NCBI GenBank assembly: GCA_963817465.1
Contig: CAWFOP010000006.1
Coordinates: 124,001 to 188,000, forward strand
Origin: CAMPKL01 sp963817465
Lineage (GTDB): Bacteria; Acidobacteriota; Terriglobia; Bryobacterales; UBA6623
Length of the DNA: 64,000 nt
Direction: 5' to 3'
Shown: one piece after another, positions 55,464-63,501 of the stretch
Layout of the letters: each line of letters begins with the position of its first letter
Position numbering within the stretch: position 1 is the first letter of the stretch
Notes under the pieces: generated by a model
Told to the model about the DNA's origin: nothing
The model's database searches: none
Seen by the model: the letters and a program-made list of their open reading frames with translations, nothing else
Translations under genes and position numbers: made by a program

Positions 55464-55815
55464 ATGTATTCGGACGGGATTCTCACTGTCGAACCAACAC
55501 GAAGCCGGCGGGCAGCGACTGCGGCCGCGGGGATCTCGTTGAACTCGTCGCGCTGCCGCGTTCAGTTGGATGGATTCGCCTTCAAACGGGCGTACAGAGA
55601 AGACGTCTTCTCTGTAGTAATAGTTAGTCTGCGACAGTCCACTAGTCTTTTTTGCAGAAGTTGACGCACACAACTATGCGCCGACTTCAGCCGTCTGGTC
55701 GACCGCCAATGGAGGTCGCATTACGTCAAACAATGAGTTACGATTGATCCGTCGACGTGTCACGGGTCGGGCCGCACTTTGCACCACGCTTTAATAATTT
55801 CGGAAAATAGTGACG
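55464..55815. other. Low-G+C intergenic stretch with a long palindrome
   Basis: No gene is supported between the Tae4-like gene and the IS3 element; where a Tai4 immunity gene might be expected only short open frames occur. It contains the palindrome listed separately (55593-55616) and a T-run at about 55649-55655. Confidence 0.5.
55593..55616. repeat. 24-bp perfect palindrome
   Basis: Bases 55593-55604 (TACAGAGAAGAC) are the exact reverse complement of 55605-55616, with no spacer. It could be a dimeric repressor site, a recombination junction or the trace of a lost element. Nothing like it occurs elsewhere in the window. Confidence 0.7.
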
Positions 55816-55828
55816 TGCCCCCCCCCGA

Positions 55829-56638
55829 TTATCCACCAGGGATGACTGGAAATTCTCGGTTGGCAAACTCGTTCGGCGTCTGATAGCCGAGGGCGCTGTG
55901 CGGACGTCGTTGGTTGTATTCGGTGCGCCAGGCCGCGACGGCGAGTCGTGCGTGGCCGAGGTTATGAAACCAGTTCGCGTTGAGGCATTCGTCGCGCAGG
56001 CGACCGTTGAAACTTTCGATGACTCCGTTCTGCATTGGTTTGCCGGGCGCGATGTAGTCGAGCCGGATGCCGCGCTCGGCGCACCAGGCTTGAAACCAGC
56101 GCGAGCGAAACTCCGGTCCGTTGTCGGTGCGAATCTTGAGCGGCCGCGGCCGCTCGTCGAGAATCCGCTCGAGCACGGCGGTGACGCGCCGTCCCGTCAA
56201 CGACGTGTCGGTCTCGATCGCCAGGCACTCGCGCGTGTAGGCGTCGACGACCGTCAACAGCCGCAGCACGCGTCCCTGCGCCGGCGTGTCGGAAACGAAG
56301 TCCAGCGCCCAGAGTTGATTCGCTCGCTCGAGTTGCGGCGTCCCAGGGCCGGCGCCGCGAGCCAGTCGCTTGCGCTTGCTGCGCCGCACCGCCAGGCCTT
56401 CCCGGCGGTACAGTCGTTCCACTTTCTTGTGGTTCACCGCTCTTCCTTCCCGCCTCAACAGCGCACCCAGGCGGCGATAGCCGTAGCGCGGATGCCGCGC
56501 CGCCAGCGCCCGCAGACGCTCGCACAACTCTTCGTCCCCTTTCGGTATGGGCCGGTAGCGGCAGCTGCTGCGGTCCATCCCCAGCAGCCGGCAGGCGCGC
56601 CGCTCGCTCATCGCGCAGTGCGCGACCGCGTGCCGCAC
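55829..56638 (-). CDS. IS3-family transposase OrfB
   Basis: The 269-residue frame is the rve integrase-core part of an IS3 transposase: HTH_21-like CERLRALAARHPRYGYRRLG, then LWALDFVSDT (first D), KIRTDNGPEFRSRWF (second D) and KPMQNGVIESFNGRLRDECL (E), finishing RRPHSALGYQTPNEF. The frame is open upstream of the GTG at 56638 into orfA, so it is expected to be made as an OrfAB fusion by -1 frameshifting. It appears intact. Confidence 0.92.
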   Translation of the reverse strand: MRHAVAHCAMSERRACRLLGMDRSSCRYRPIPKGDEELCERLRALAARHPRYGYRRLGALLRREGRAVNHKKVERLYRREGLAVRRSKRKRLARGAGPGTPQLERANQLWALDFVSDTPAQGRVLRLLTVVDAYTRECLAIETDTSLTGRRVTAVLERILDERPRPLKIRTDNGPEFRSRWFQAWCAERGIRLDYIAPGKPMQNGVIESFNGRLRDECLNANWFHNLGHARLAVAAWRTEYNQRRPHSALGYQTPNEFANREFPVIPGG

Positions 56639-56652
56639 GTCGCTGCGTCGCG

Positions 56653-56928
56653 CTACCGGCTCCAGCCGTCTTTTTCGATCACCGACTTCAGCGCTTCCTT
56701 GTCCAGGCTCAAGTCCGCCACCAGCGTCTTCAGCCGGCGGTTCTCTTCCTCGAGCTCCTTGAGCCGCTTCAGCTGGCTCACCTCCAGCCCCGCGTACTTC
56801 GACTTCCAGGCGTAGATGCTCGCCGTCGACACCCCGTATTCCGGGCTCAGCTCGGCGACCTTCCTGCCCGCCTCCAGCTGCTTCAGCACTTCAATGATCT
56901 TCTCTTCCGTAAATCGGCTCTGCTTCAT
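56653..56928 (-). CDS. IS3-family transposase OrfA (helix-turn-helix)
   Basis: The 91-residue protein begins MKQSRFTEEKIIEVLKQLEA with the HTH of transposase_8 (VAELSPEYGVSTASIYAWKS) and a leucine-zipper-like end (LKRLKELEEENRRLKTLVAD). Start ATG at 56926-56928 after GGAG. OrfB lies in the -1 frame. Near the end of orfA is GAAAAAG (rc of 56669-56675), a possible weak slippery site; the normal A6G site of the family is not present, so frameshifting efficiency is uncertain. A longer open frame upstream belongs to the IS110 neighbour. Confidence 0.9.
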   Translation of the reverse strand: MKQSRFTEEKIIEVLKQLEAGRKVAELSPEYGVSTASIYAWKSKYAGLEVSQLKRLKELEEENRRLKTLVADLSLDKEALKSVIEKDGWSR

Positions 56929-56978
56929 CTCCTCGTTCTCCTTCTGTGCGGGAGAACTTCCAATCCTACTTGGTCGAC

Positions 56979-57993
56979 TTAACCGGGGGCATATATGGAC
57001 CCCGGCCCGGCCGCAAGAGTTTTCGGCGAGGCGTTGCTGGAGAAGACTGCGGGCATATATCCGGCCTCTTGTAGATGAGGATCGAAGCCCTCGGGCCAGT
57101 CCTTGGGCGGGAAACGCTCTAAGCGGCCTTTCGATACGGCTCCTCGCGCGCCATGAATCAACAACGTCCTCAGATAGGGATCTCCGCGCTTGCTGATCCC
57201 CAACAGACGTTGTTTGTCTCCGCTGGAGCGCTGTCTTGGAACAAGCCCCAGCCAGGCCGCAAGCTGCCGCCCGTTCGTGAAGCTCTTGCCGTCGCAGATC
57301 GACGCCACGAGCGCCGTCACCGTGACCGGGCCGATGCCCTCGACTTCTGCGATCCGCCGGCACTGCGGGCTCTGCCGGTAGATCGCGGCGAGTTGTCCGT
57401 CGAACGCCTCAATGCGCTCTTCAAGCTTGCAAAAGCTCTTTGAACAGTGATGCGAACAGACCGCGTCCCATCGGCGTCAGCTCGTTGTCGCCGTCCTCGA
57501 GCAGCATCGGCAACTCCTTTCGCAACCGGCTCACCTGCTGCGGCAGCACGATGCCGTACTCGGCCAACAGCCCGCGGATCTGATTGCTCAGTTGCGTGCG
57601 GCTGCCGATCAATCGACTTCGAATCCGGTGCAGCGCCTGTAGATCCTGCTGCTCCACCGCCTTCGCCGGCACAAAGCGCATGCTGGGTCGGCCGACGGCC
57701 TCGCAGATCGCTTCCGCGTCCGCCGCGTCGTTCTTGTTCGACTTGACGTACGGCTTGACGAACTGCGGCGCCAGCAGTCGAACCTCGTGACCTGCTCGGC
57801 TCACAACACGCGCCCAATAGTGCGCACCGCCGCAAGCCTCGAGTCCCACCAAGCAGCGCGGCAGGTTGGCGAAGAACGCCGCAACTTGCCCCCGCCGCAA
57901 CCTCTTGCGCAACACTGCCCGACCCTCGCCGTCGACGCCGTGGAGCTGAAAGACGTTCGCCGCTATGTCCAATCCGATCGTGCTGACTCTCAT
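56979..57993 (-). pseudogene. IS110-family (DEDD) recombinase, frameshifted and with altered C-terminus
   Basis: The first 190 residues (57421-57993) are the RuvC-like DEDD domain: STIGLDIAANVFQLHGVD, VGLEACGGAHYWARVV and KSNKNDAADAEAICEAV. The frame then ends at TGA after FKELLQA. The family continues one frame over from LEERIEAFDGQLAAIYRQ and includes the Tnp_20 domain with EVEGIGPVTVTALVASICDG and LVPRQRSSGDKQRLLGISKR, which contains the catalytic serine. After LLIHGARGAVSKGRL the last part no longer matches and runs out through the element's end. A one-base shift plus C-terminal loss make it inactive unless the shift is a base error. Confidence 0.85.
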
Positions 57994-58050
57994 CCGAATG
58001 AACCTCCCCGTCGAACCTATCAGCTCCCCTCCGGGCCGGGGTCCATTCCA
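56992..58050 (-). mobile_element. IS110-family element bounded by 16-bp subterminal inverted repeats
   Basis: ATGGACCCCGGCCCGG at 56995-57010 is the perfect inverse of 58031-58046. Subterminal inverted repeats around an IS110-type gene are typical of the IS1111 subgroup. The gene start (57993) is only about 38 bp from the right repeat. The element is short (about 1.06 kb), consistent with an internal loss at the 3' end of the gene. Outer ends are set a few bases beyond the repeats and are approximate. Confidence 0.7.
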
Positions 58051-58125
58051 TTACGTCAATAGCTTCTACATTCCCACTTTCGGGCCAAGAACCTTTACCT
58101 ATGCGAGCTCGTCATTTAAACAAGT

Positions 58126-61065
58126 TCATTTTGTTGCGATGACGGGGGTGGAGGTTCCCAGGGAGTTGGCCAGGGTGACGGATACCGCTTGCAGGGCGCT
58201 GGGATCGCCGCTGACGGTAAAGGGGGCCTGGAGACGGAACGCGCTGCCATTGGAGAGTCCCTCAGCGCTTGCGTACCACTGGTTCAACAAGTCGGCGAGG
58301 TCGAACGTGAAGGCGGTCGTTCCGTCGAGTTGGGCTCCGGAAGCGGCGGTGAATGAGAATGTGCCGCGGCTGATTTCCCGCAACGTGGAGTAAGCGACAA
58401 GTTCGACCGTAAATCCGGAGTTGGTGAGGTTCGTGATTTTGACGCTGTTCGCCACGATCACGGGCGGGATGGGGGCGATCGCGACCGACCGTGTCGGCGG
58501 ATTTTCCGGCAGCACATCGATCGTTTCCCCCGTCAAGCGAGTGACGCTGACGCTGAGCGCACCGGCCACCGTTCCCTGTTGGATGACGCCATTCTGAGCA
58601 AGAGCTATTGTGGTCGCTCCGGCCGGTATTGTGAACGGCAAAACAGTTCCCCCCGCCGCAAACTGTGTCGTCGGATCGCGGTAGTCCGCCGGAAGCCCCG
58701 AAGGCAACGGCTCGAAGCCGAGCGCAAGCGTTCCGTCGATCGCGACCGCCGACGGCGCAGCCAGCTCGATGCCGACGTTCAACGGCTCCGTCGGAGCAGC
58801 CGTAGGCTGGAGTCCCGTCAGAACGATCTCCGGGATCGAGACGATTCGGAATCCTATAGCGTTGGAGGACGAGCCTCGAGAGTCCAACACAGTGATCGAA
58901 GCCGTTCCGGCGCCGGCGATCAGACCGGATTCCACCGGTGCGGACAACTGTTTGGAACTTCCATAGGTTGTTGCTAGCGCGGCGCCGTTCCACTGAACGA
59001 CGGAGGAAGGCTCGAAGCCTGTCCCGTTGACGGTCAGCGAAAAGCCCCTTCGCCCCGCCGCGACGCCGACAGGGCTTAACGATGTGACCGTAGGGGCCAT
59101 CTCGGCTGTGATCTCGAACGCGACCGACGGCGATGACGTTCCTTCGCTCGAGACGCTGACGCTTGCCGTCCCCCGGTTCGCGATCAGGCTTGCCGCGACG
59201 GTCGCCGTGAGCTCCTCGGCGCTGACGAAAACCGTCGGCAGAGCCGCGCCGTTCCAGTTCAACGTCGCGCCCGAGGCGAAGCCGGCGCCGCGGACGGCCA
59301 ACGAAAACGCCGGACCGCCGGCGGCGGTCGAGGACGGATTCAACGACGTGATGACGAGACCGGGCACGACGCTAAACGTCACAGCAGCCGAAGTGACGTC
59401 GCCGCTCGTAACGGCGATCGCCGCCGTCCCTTGATTCGCGATCAAGCCGGCCGCGACCATCGCGGTGAGCTGATTGGCGCTGACGAATGTCGTGGGCAGA
59501 GCCGTCTCGTTCCAGCGCACTGTCGCGCCGGACGCGAAGCCCGTGCCGTCGACCGTCAAAGAAAACGCCGGTCCGCCGGCGACGGCCGACGCCGGATTCA
59601 ATGACGAAATAACCGGACCCGCCACAACATTGAACGTCACCGGCGCCGCGGTGACGCCGTCGCTGGTCACCGTGACGTTCGCCGAAACGGGAGAAGCGAT
59701 CAGCTCGGCCCCCACTGTTGCGCTGAGTCGATTGGCGCTCACGAACGTCGTCTGCAAAGCGGTCTCGTTCCAGCTCACCGTCGCGCCGGACGCGAAGCTT
59801 GTGCCGTTGATCGTCAACGAAAACGCCGGACCGCCCGCAGTGGCCGACGGCGGATCGAGCGACGTCACAGCCGGACCCGCCACGACGTTAAACGTAGCCG
59901 ACGGCGACGTGCCGCCGCCGCTCGAGACCGTCACCGAGACGACGCCCCGGTTCGCGATCAGGTTGGCCGCAACAGTCGCGATGAGCCGGTTGGCGCTCAC
60001 GAAGGTAGTAGGCAGCGCAGCGTCATTCCAGTTCACCGCAGCGCCGGCAGCGAAGCCGCTGCCGAAAACCGTCAGTTGAAATGCCGGACCGCCGGCCGTC
60101 GTTCGCGGCGGGCTCAAGGACGTAATGTCCGGGCCCGGCACAACCGTAAATGTCGCCAGCGTCGAGGTCGCTCCGCCGCTGCTGACCGTAATCAACGCCG
60201 TGCCCTGGTTCGCAATCAACTCGGCCGCAACCGTCGCCGTGAGCTCATCGGAGCTGACGTAAGTTGTGGGCAATGCCGCCCCGTCCCAGTTCACCTCGGC
60301 GTCGGAAGCGAAGCCGGTGCCTCGTACCGTCAACGTGAACGCCGGTCCGCCGGCCGCCGCCGAGGCCGGGCTCAACGACGTGATGGCCGGTCGATTCACG
60401 ATATTGAACGTCGCCGCTGCCGAAGTCGCTCCCCCGCTGGTCACCGTGACGCTCGCCGAGCCGGGAGAAGCGATCCGGTTGGCTCCCACGGTCGCGGTCA
60501 GTCGATTGGCGTTCACCAACGTCGTCGGCAACGCCGCCCCGTTCCAGTTCACCGCCGCTCCCGACTCGAAACCCGCGCCGTTGACCGTCAACGTAAACCC
60601 CGGCCCGCCCGACGCCGTCGACGCCGGACTCAACGACGTGATCGAGACCGGCGACGTGATCGTGATCGTCACATCGTTGATCGCCGATGCCCCGCTGGCG
60701 TCCATCACTCGAATCGTCAACGGATAGACCCCCGCCGCCGTCGGCGTCCCAGTGAGAACAGCCTCCTGATATCCGATAAACGCTGTGCTCGTGGGCGCAG
60801 TCAAAGTAACTCCTGCAGGCAGTTGGCCGCCGGAGAGAGTCCATGTGAGCGGAAGATGGCCACCCCGTGACCCGAGAAGTGTGTTCAAAGGCGCGCCTGC
60901 TGCGTTAGCAAGCGTGGAAGGGGCTGAGATCTGAATCGGCCCCACTGCCAATCCAAACCCGTTTGTAGCGGCCAGTCCATTAGAATCAGTCAACGTAACT
61001 TGAGGTATTTCCGTGGTTTCAAAGAGCGGTATTCCAGCCAATACGCCAGAGGAACTACTGAGTCT
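58126..61065 (-). pseudogene. Giant secreted IPT/TIG-repeat protein, C-terminal part (cut by IS630)
   Basis: This is the distal three quarters of a surface or secreted protein. After LSSSSGVLAGIPLFETTEIP it contains an Ig-like domain and seven IPT/TIG repeats of about 86 residues, each starting like ITSLSPASAAAGGPAFTLTV and containing GTGFASDAEVNWDGAALPTT. A Pro-rich region (VLTGLQPTAAPTEPLNVGIE) and a C-terminal beta domain ending GTSTPVIATK follow. IPT/TIG tandems make long rods that bind carbohydrate or proteins. The frame stays open into IS630 up to 61518, giving a chimeric 1130-residue ORF whose first ~150 residues are transposon sequence. The N-terminal part lies at 62144-63061. Confidence 0.85.
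59075..60690 (-). repeat. Seven tandem ~258-bp coding repeats (IPT/TIG units)
   Basis: The start phrase of each unit recurs at about 258-bp steps (near 60629, 60371, 60113, 59855, 59597, 59339 and 59076). Units are similar in DNA as well as protein, which suggests recent tandem duplication and makes copy number prone to change. Confidence 0.8.
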
Positions 61066-61079
61066 CGCATAATATCCCG

Positions 61080-61623
61080 TCAATCCAGACACAAGGAAGA
61101 CTGCTTCCAAAAGGCGGCGATCAAGCGCGACTTCGAGCGCATGCGGCGGAGCGCTTGGCGCGCTCTGGCGTCCAAGTCCCAATAGTCCTTGGGGCAGACG
61201 TTCGGCAGCTGGTGCTGCTTCCAGTACGCCCAGATGTATTCGACTGGATTGAGCTCGGGCGCATAGGGCGGTAGGTAGACCGTCTCGATGTGACTGTCCG
61301 AGTGACCGATGAACTCCTGCACCAAGCCGCTGCGGTGCGCCGGCAGGCGGTCCCAGACGACGAAGCAGCGGCCCGTCGATGTGGCGCACCAGGGCTTTGA
61401 GGAAATCGATCACCTCGGCCGCCTTGATCGACTTTTCGTAGAGCCGGAAATAGAAGTTGCGAAACGTGAGGCCGGCGGCGGCCGAAAGCCGCGTCCAATT
61501 GAAGTTGAATTCGAGCACGGGCGTCTGGCCGCGCGGGGCCCAAGTGCGGCAGCGATGGGGCTTCAGGCTCAGTCCGCTCTCGTCGATGAAGACGATCGTA
61601 CGGCCTTCTTTGTGGGCTTTTTT
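61080..61623 (-). pseudogene. IS630-family transposase OrfB (DDE), frameshifted
   Basis: In the -1 frame after orfA come TIVFIDESGLSLKPHRCRTW (first D), GQTPVLEFNFNW, TFRNFYFRLYEKSIKAAEVI and DFLKALVRHIDG. The match continues in another frame as RCFVVWDRLPAHRSGLVQEF (second D) and VYLPPYAPELNPVEYIWAYW (E), ending SSLCLD at 61080. The break coincides with CCC at 61372-61374 where two C would keep one frame. Without correction the transposase lacks two of its three catalytic acids. Confidence 0.82.
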
Positions 61624-62096
61624 TTAACGGCGGGCCAGGTCTTGCGCTTCCATTCGCGAATGGCGGCCTCGTTGCGCTCGCGGGCCTTGCCGACCGGCCG
61701 CTGGGGGCTCCAATTGAGCGCCCGCAACAGCTTCCAGACGTGGCCTTCGTGGTAGCGCACGCCGAAGCGCTTCAGGATCAACGCGGCGACGCGCGGGCAG
61801 GTCCACAGCGGCGTGGGGAAGCCGTGCGCTTCGGGGCCTTTGAGTAGCAGGCGTTCGAGCTCGTCGAGTTGCTCGCGGCTCAGCAGCGGCTTGCGCCCGG
61901 CGCGACCGGCTTGGCGCAGCGCTTCGGGGCCTTGCTCGCGGTACTGGCGGACCCACTCGCTTACGGTTTGACGGGCGACCTTGAGCCGCCGCGCCGTCTC
62001 GGACTGATTCAAGCCTTGCTCGACCAGCCGGATCGCTTCGAAGCGGCGCTTCTCCAGCGCATCAAAGTCTCGTCGAACGCCTTTGGGGTTTCCCAT
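61569..62096 (-). CDS. IS630-family transposase OrfA (HTH)
   Basis: The 175-residue frame starts MGNPKGVRRDFDALEKRRFE and has two helix-turn-helix units (GLNQSETARRLKVARQTVSE; VAALILKRFGVRYHEGHVWK). Near the end, KKKP is encoded on a run of eight A followed by G (rc of 61617-61625), a strong -1 slippery site; slipping there continues directly into TIVFIDESG of OrfB. So OrfA and OrfB are normally made as one protein by programmed frameshifting. OrfA itself is intact. Confidence 0.88.
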   Translation of the reverse strand: MGNPKGVRRDFDALEKRRFEAIRLVEQGLNQSETARRLKVARQTVSEWVRQYREQGPEALRQAGRAGRKPLLSREQLDELERLLLKGPEAHGFPTPLWTCPRVAALILKRFGVRYHEGHVWKLLRALNWSPQRPVGKARERNEAAIREWKRKTWPAVKKKPTKKAVRSSSSTRAD

Positions 62097-62143
62097 GTCA
62101 TAAGGACGTACGACGGTTACTAAAGGTATCGGAATATTATGCG

Positions 62144-63061
62144 GGATTCAGTAAGAGACAACCCGGGCGGGTAGAACTCGGGTCGAGATGTTGACCAAGT
62201 ATACGGCGGCTTACCACCAGAACCTGAAAAAGTGAACGAATAGGAAACTCCCCTCCGAGCATCCGGCAACCATAGGTATCCGGGAAGCCCAGCAGTCGGT
62301 GTCGTCCCTGAAGTGTCGATTATAGGGACGGGCACCACAGATATGCCAACTCCTGAGCTCGAACACAAGGGTGCAGGGTTGATGGACGTTATTTGGTCAA
62401 CGCAATTCGCGACGATCAAGGTGTATCTTCCGCCTGGGTTTGTAATAAACGTGGCAGGGAAAACGGCGCTAATGCGGCTTGAGCTCACGTAAGCGGTGGA
62501 GAATGGCATTGTAATTGACCCGTCACCGATCCATTCTACGAATACGGATGAGCCGAGCACGAAGTGACTGCCATCGATCGTGATCGTATTGTCAATCCCT
62601 TCGTAAATCGGCTGAGGCGTCGCCGACGTGATGCTAGGAAGGTTTATCTGAACACCGATGTATGGCGGAAGAGGAAAAGCGTCGACCGAAAGGATTCCGA
62701 CATCATGAGCATAGGCTCCGACCAATGAACCGGGGACGGTGGCTTGTAGCTGACCTGAATTTATAAAGGAAGTCGCTAGAGGCACTCCGCCTCCGTAAAC
62801 TGTGGTTCCACCACTCGTTGCGTCCCGCCAATAGACGATTGACAAATTAGAAAACCCGGATCCGGAGACAATTATCGTAAAGTCCGAACTCCCCGCGCTG
62901 ACGCTAGTCGGACTAACCGAGGATATCGATTGGGCCGGGGCGCTCGTAATGAGCACCGCGGAGAATAGAATCACGCCCGTTAGGCGTACGGCATGACTTA
63001 TCCTCTGGCTCAAGAAGGTGTGGCGGCAACAAAGAGAATCGACCGAGCAAGAAATTGCCAT
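62144..63061 (-). pseudogene. Giant IPT/TIG-repeat protein, N-terminal part with signal peptide
   Basis: From ATG 63059-63061 (an ATG at 63133 adds 24 residues) the frame has a signal peptide (VRLTGVILFSAVLITSAPAQ), two IPT/TIG units (SISSVSPTSVSAGSSDFTII; ITSATPQPIYEGIDNTITID) and the beginning of a putative Ig domain (GGKPPYTWSTSRPEFYPPGL). It then runs into IS630 and stops at 62120. Joined to 61065 it gives LSLTES then RLSSSSGVLAG, in frame, for a protein of about 1285-1309 residues. Unlike most of the window, the third codon positions here are less G+C-rich. Confidence 0.83.
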
Positions 63062-63133
63062 CTGCCAAACCCCAACAGTTAACTGCGGCGCGGCGGAATC
63101 AAACTTCGCAACGTTGTCATTGTTCAGTAACAA

Positions 63134-63466
63134 TACGCGGTCGCTCCGAATAGGCTATCGCTGGACGACGTTGCTGCTATTTAGCGAATCGAAACCAAGA
63201 CGCGAGCGCGTCTGCTTGAGTCGTGACTAACGCCCGCTCGTCGCGCGACAGCCGATGCTGACGTGTCCGGAGAGCCGCAGGAACACTCGCAGCCAAATGC
63301 ACCTCCTACCGCAGCGTGAACTTAGCACATCGAACGTTGATACGCTACATCAAATTGCGTGCTCTCGCGGCTTGAAGTGACGGCCAGCCCAACAGAGGGG
63401 CACGAATGGCCGACACGGTTGAGCAGGAATAACGAAGGGTTCGGGCTCCGGAAGCCGTGAAATAAT
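63134..63466. other. No gene recognised
   Basis: About 330 bp upstream of the IPT/TIG gene and before the IS1182 transposase. It should contain the promoter of the interrupted gene on the minus strand; no convincing boxes were found there. Short open frames only. Confidence 0.5.
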
Positions 63467-63496
63467 CTGACAAAGTACTTTACAGTGTAGTAAAAT
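63467..63496 (+). promoter_or_regulatory. Promoter of the IS1182-family transposase gene
   Basis: CTGACA (63467-63472) and TAAAAT (63491-63496) are separated by 18 bp, a good sigma-70 fit, just before the transposase start at 63502. AGGAGG (63497-63502) overlaps the proposed GTG, so the real start may be slightly downstream. Confidence 0.55.
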
Positions 63497-63501
63497 AGGA
63501 G

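Larger units (their letters stand above)
55816..56991 (-). mobile_element. IS3-family insertion sequence (ends tentative)
   Basis: The element has two overlapping transposase frames on the minus strand. Likely ends are TGCCCCC at 55816-55822 and its inverse at 56985-56991, each followed inward by G-A/G-TTA after a variable C run. IS3 ends commonly start TG and are C-rich. No target duplication recognised. The right end abuts the IS110 element directly. Confidence 0.65.
61066..62143 (-). mobile_element. IS630-family insertion sequence inside the IPT/TIG gene
   Basis: Both ends carry the inverted sequence CGCATAATATYCCG (61066-61079 and the inverse 62130-62143). Removing exactly 61066-62143 (1078 bp) joins the two parts of the host gene in frame. 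IS630 elements normally duplicate TA; the TA pairs at 61073-61074 and 62135-62136 lie inside these repeats, and removal between those does not restore the frame, so the true ends need testing. Confidence 0.75.

Noticed and set aside
59075..60690. Regularly spaced repeats considered as a CRISPR-like array
   Set aside because: The unit is about 258 bp, continuous and coding; there are no short identical repeats with unique spacers, and no cas gene is present.
59027..60870. Several plus-strand open frames in the IPT/TIG repeat region
   Set aside because: They mirror the tandem repeats of the minus-strand gene and show no signal peptide, start site or domain.
58126..61518. The 1130-codon frame as a single natural protein
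   Set aside because: Its first ~150 residues are IS630 transposase sequence, partly out of frame; it is a chimera made by the insertion.
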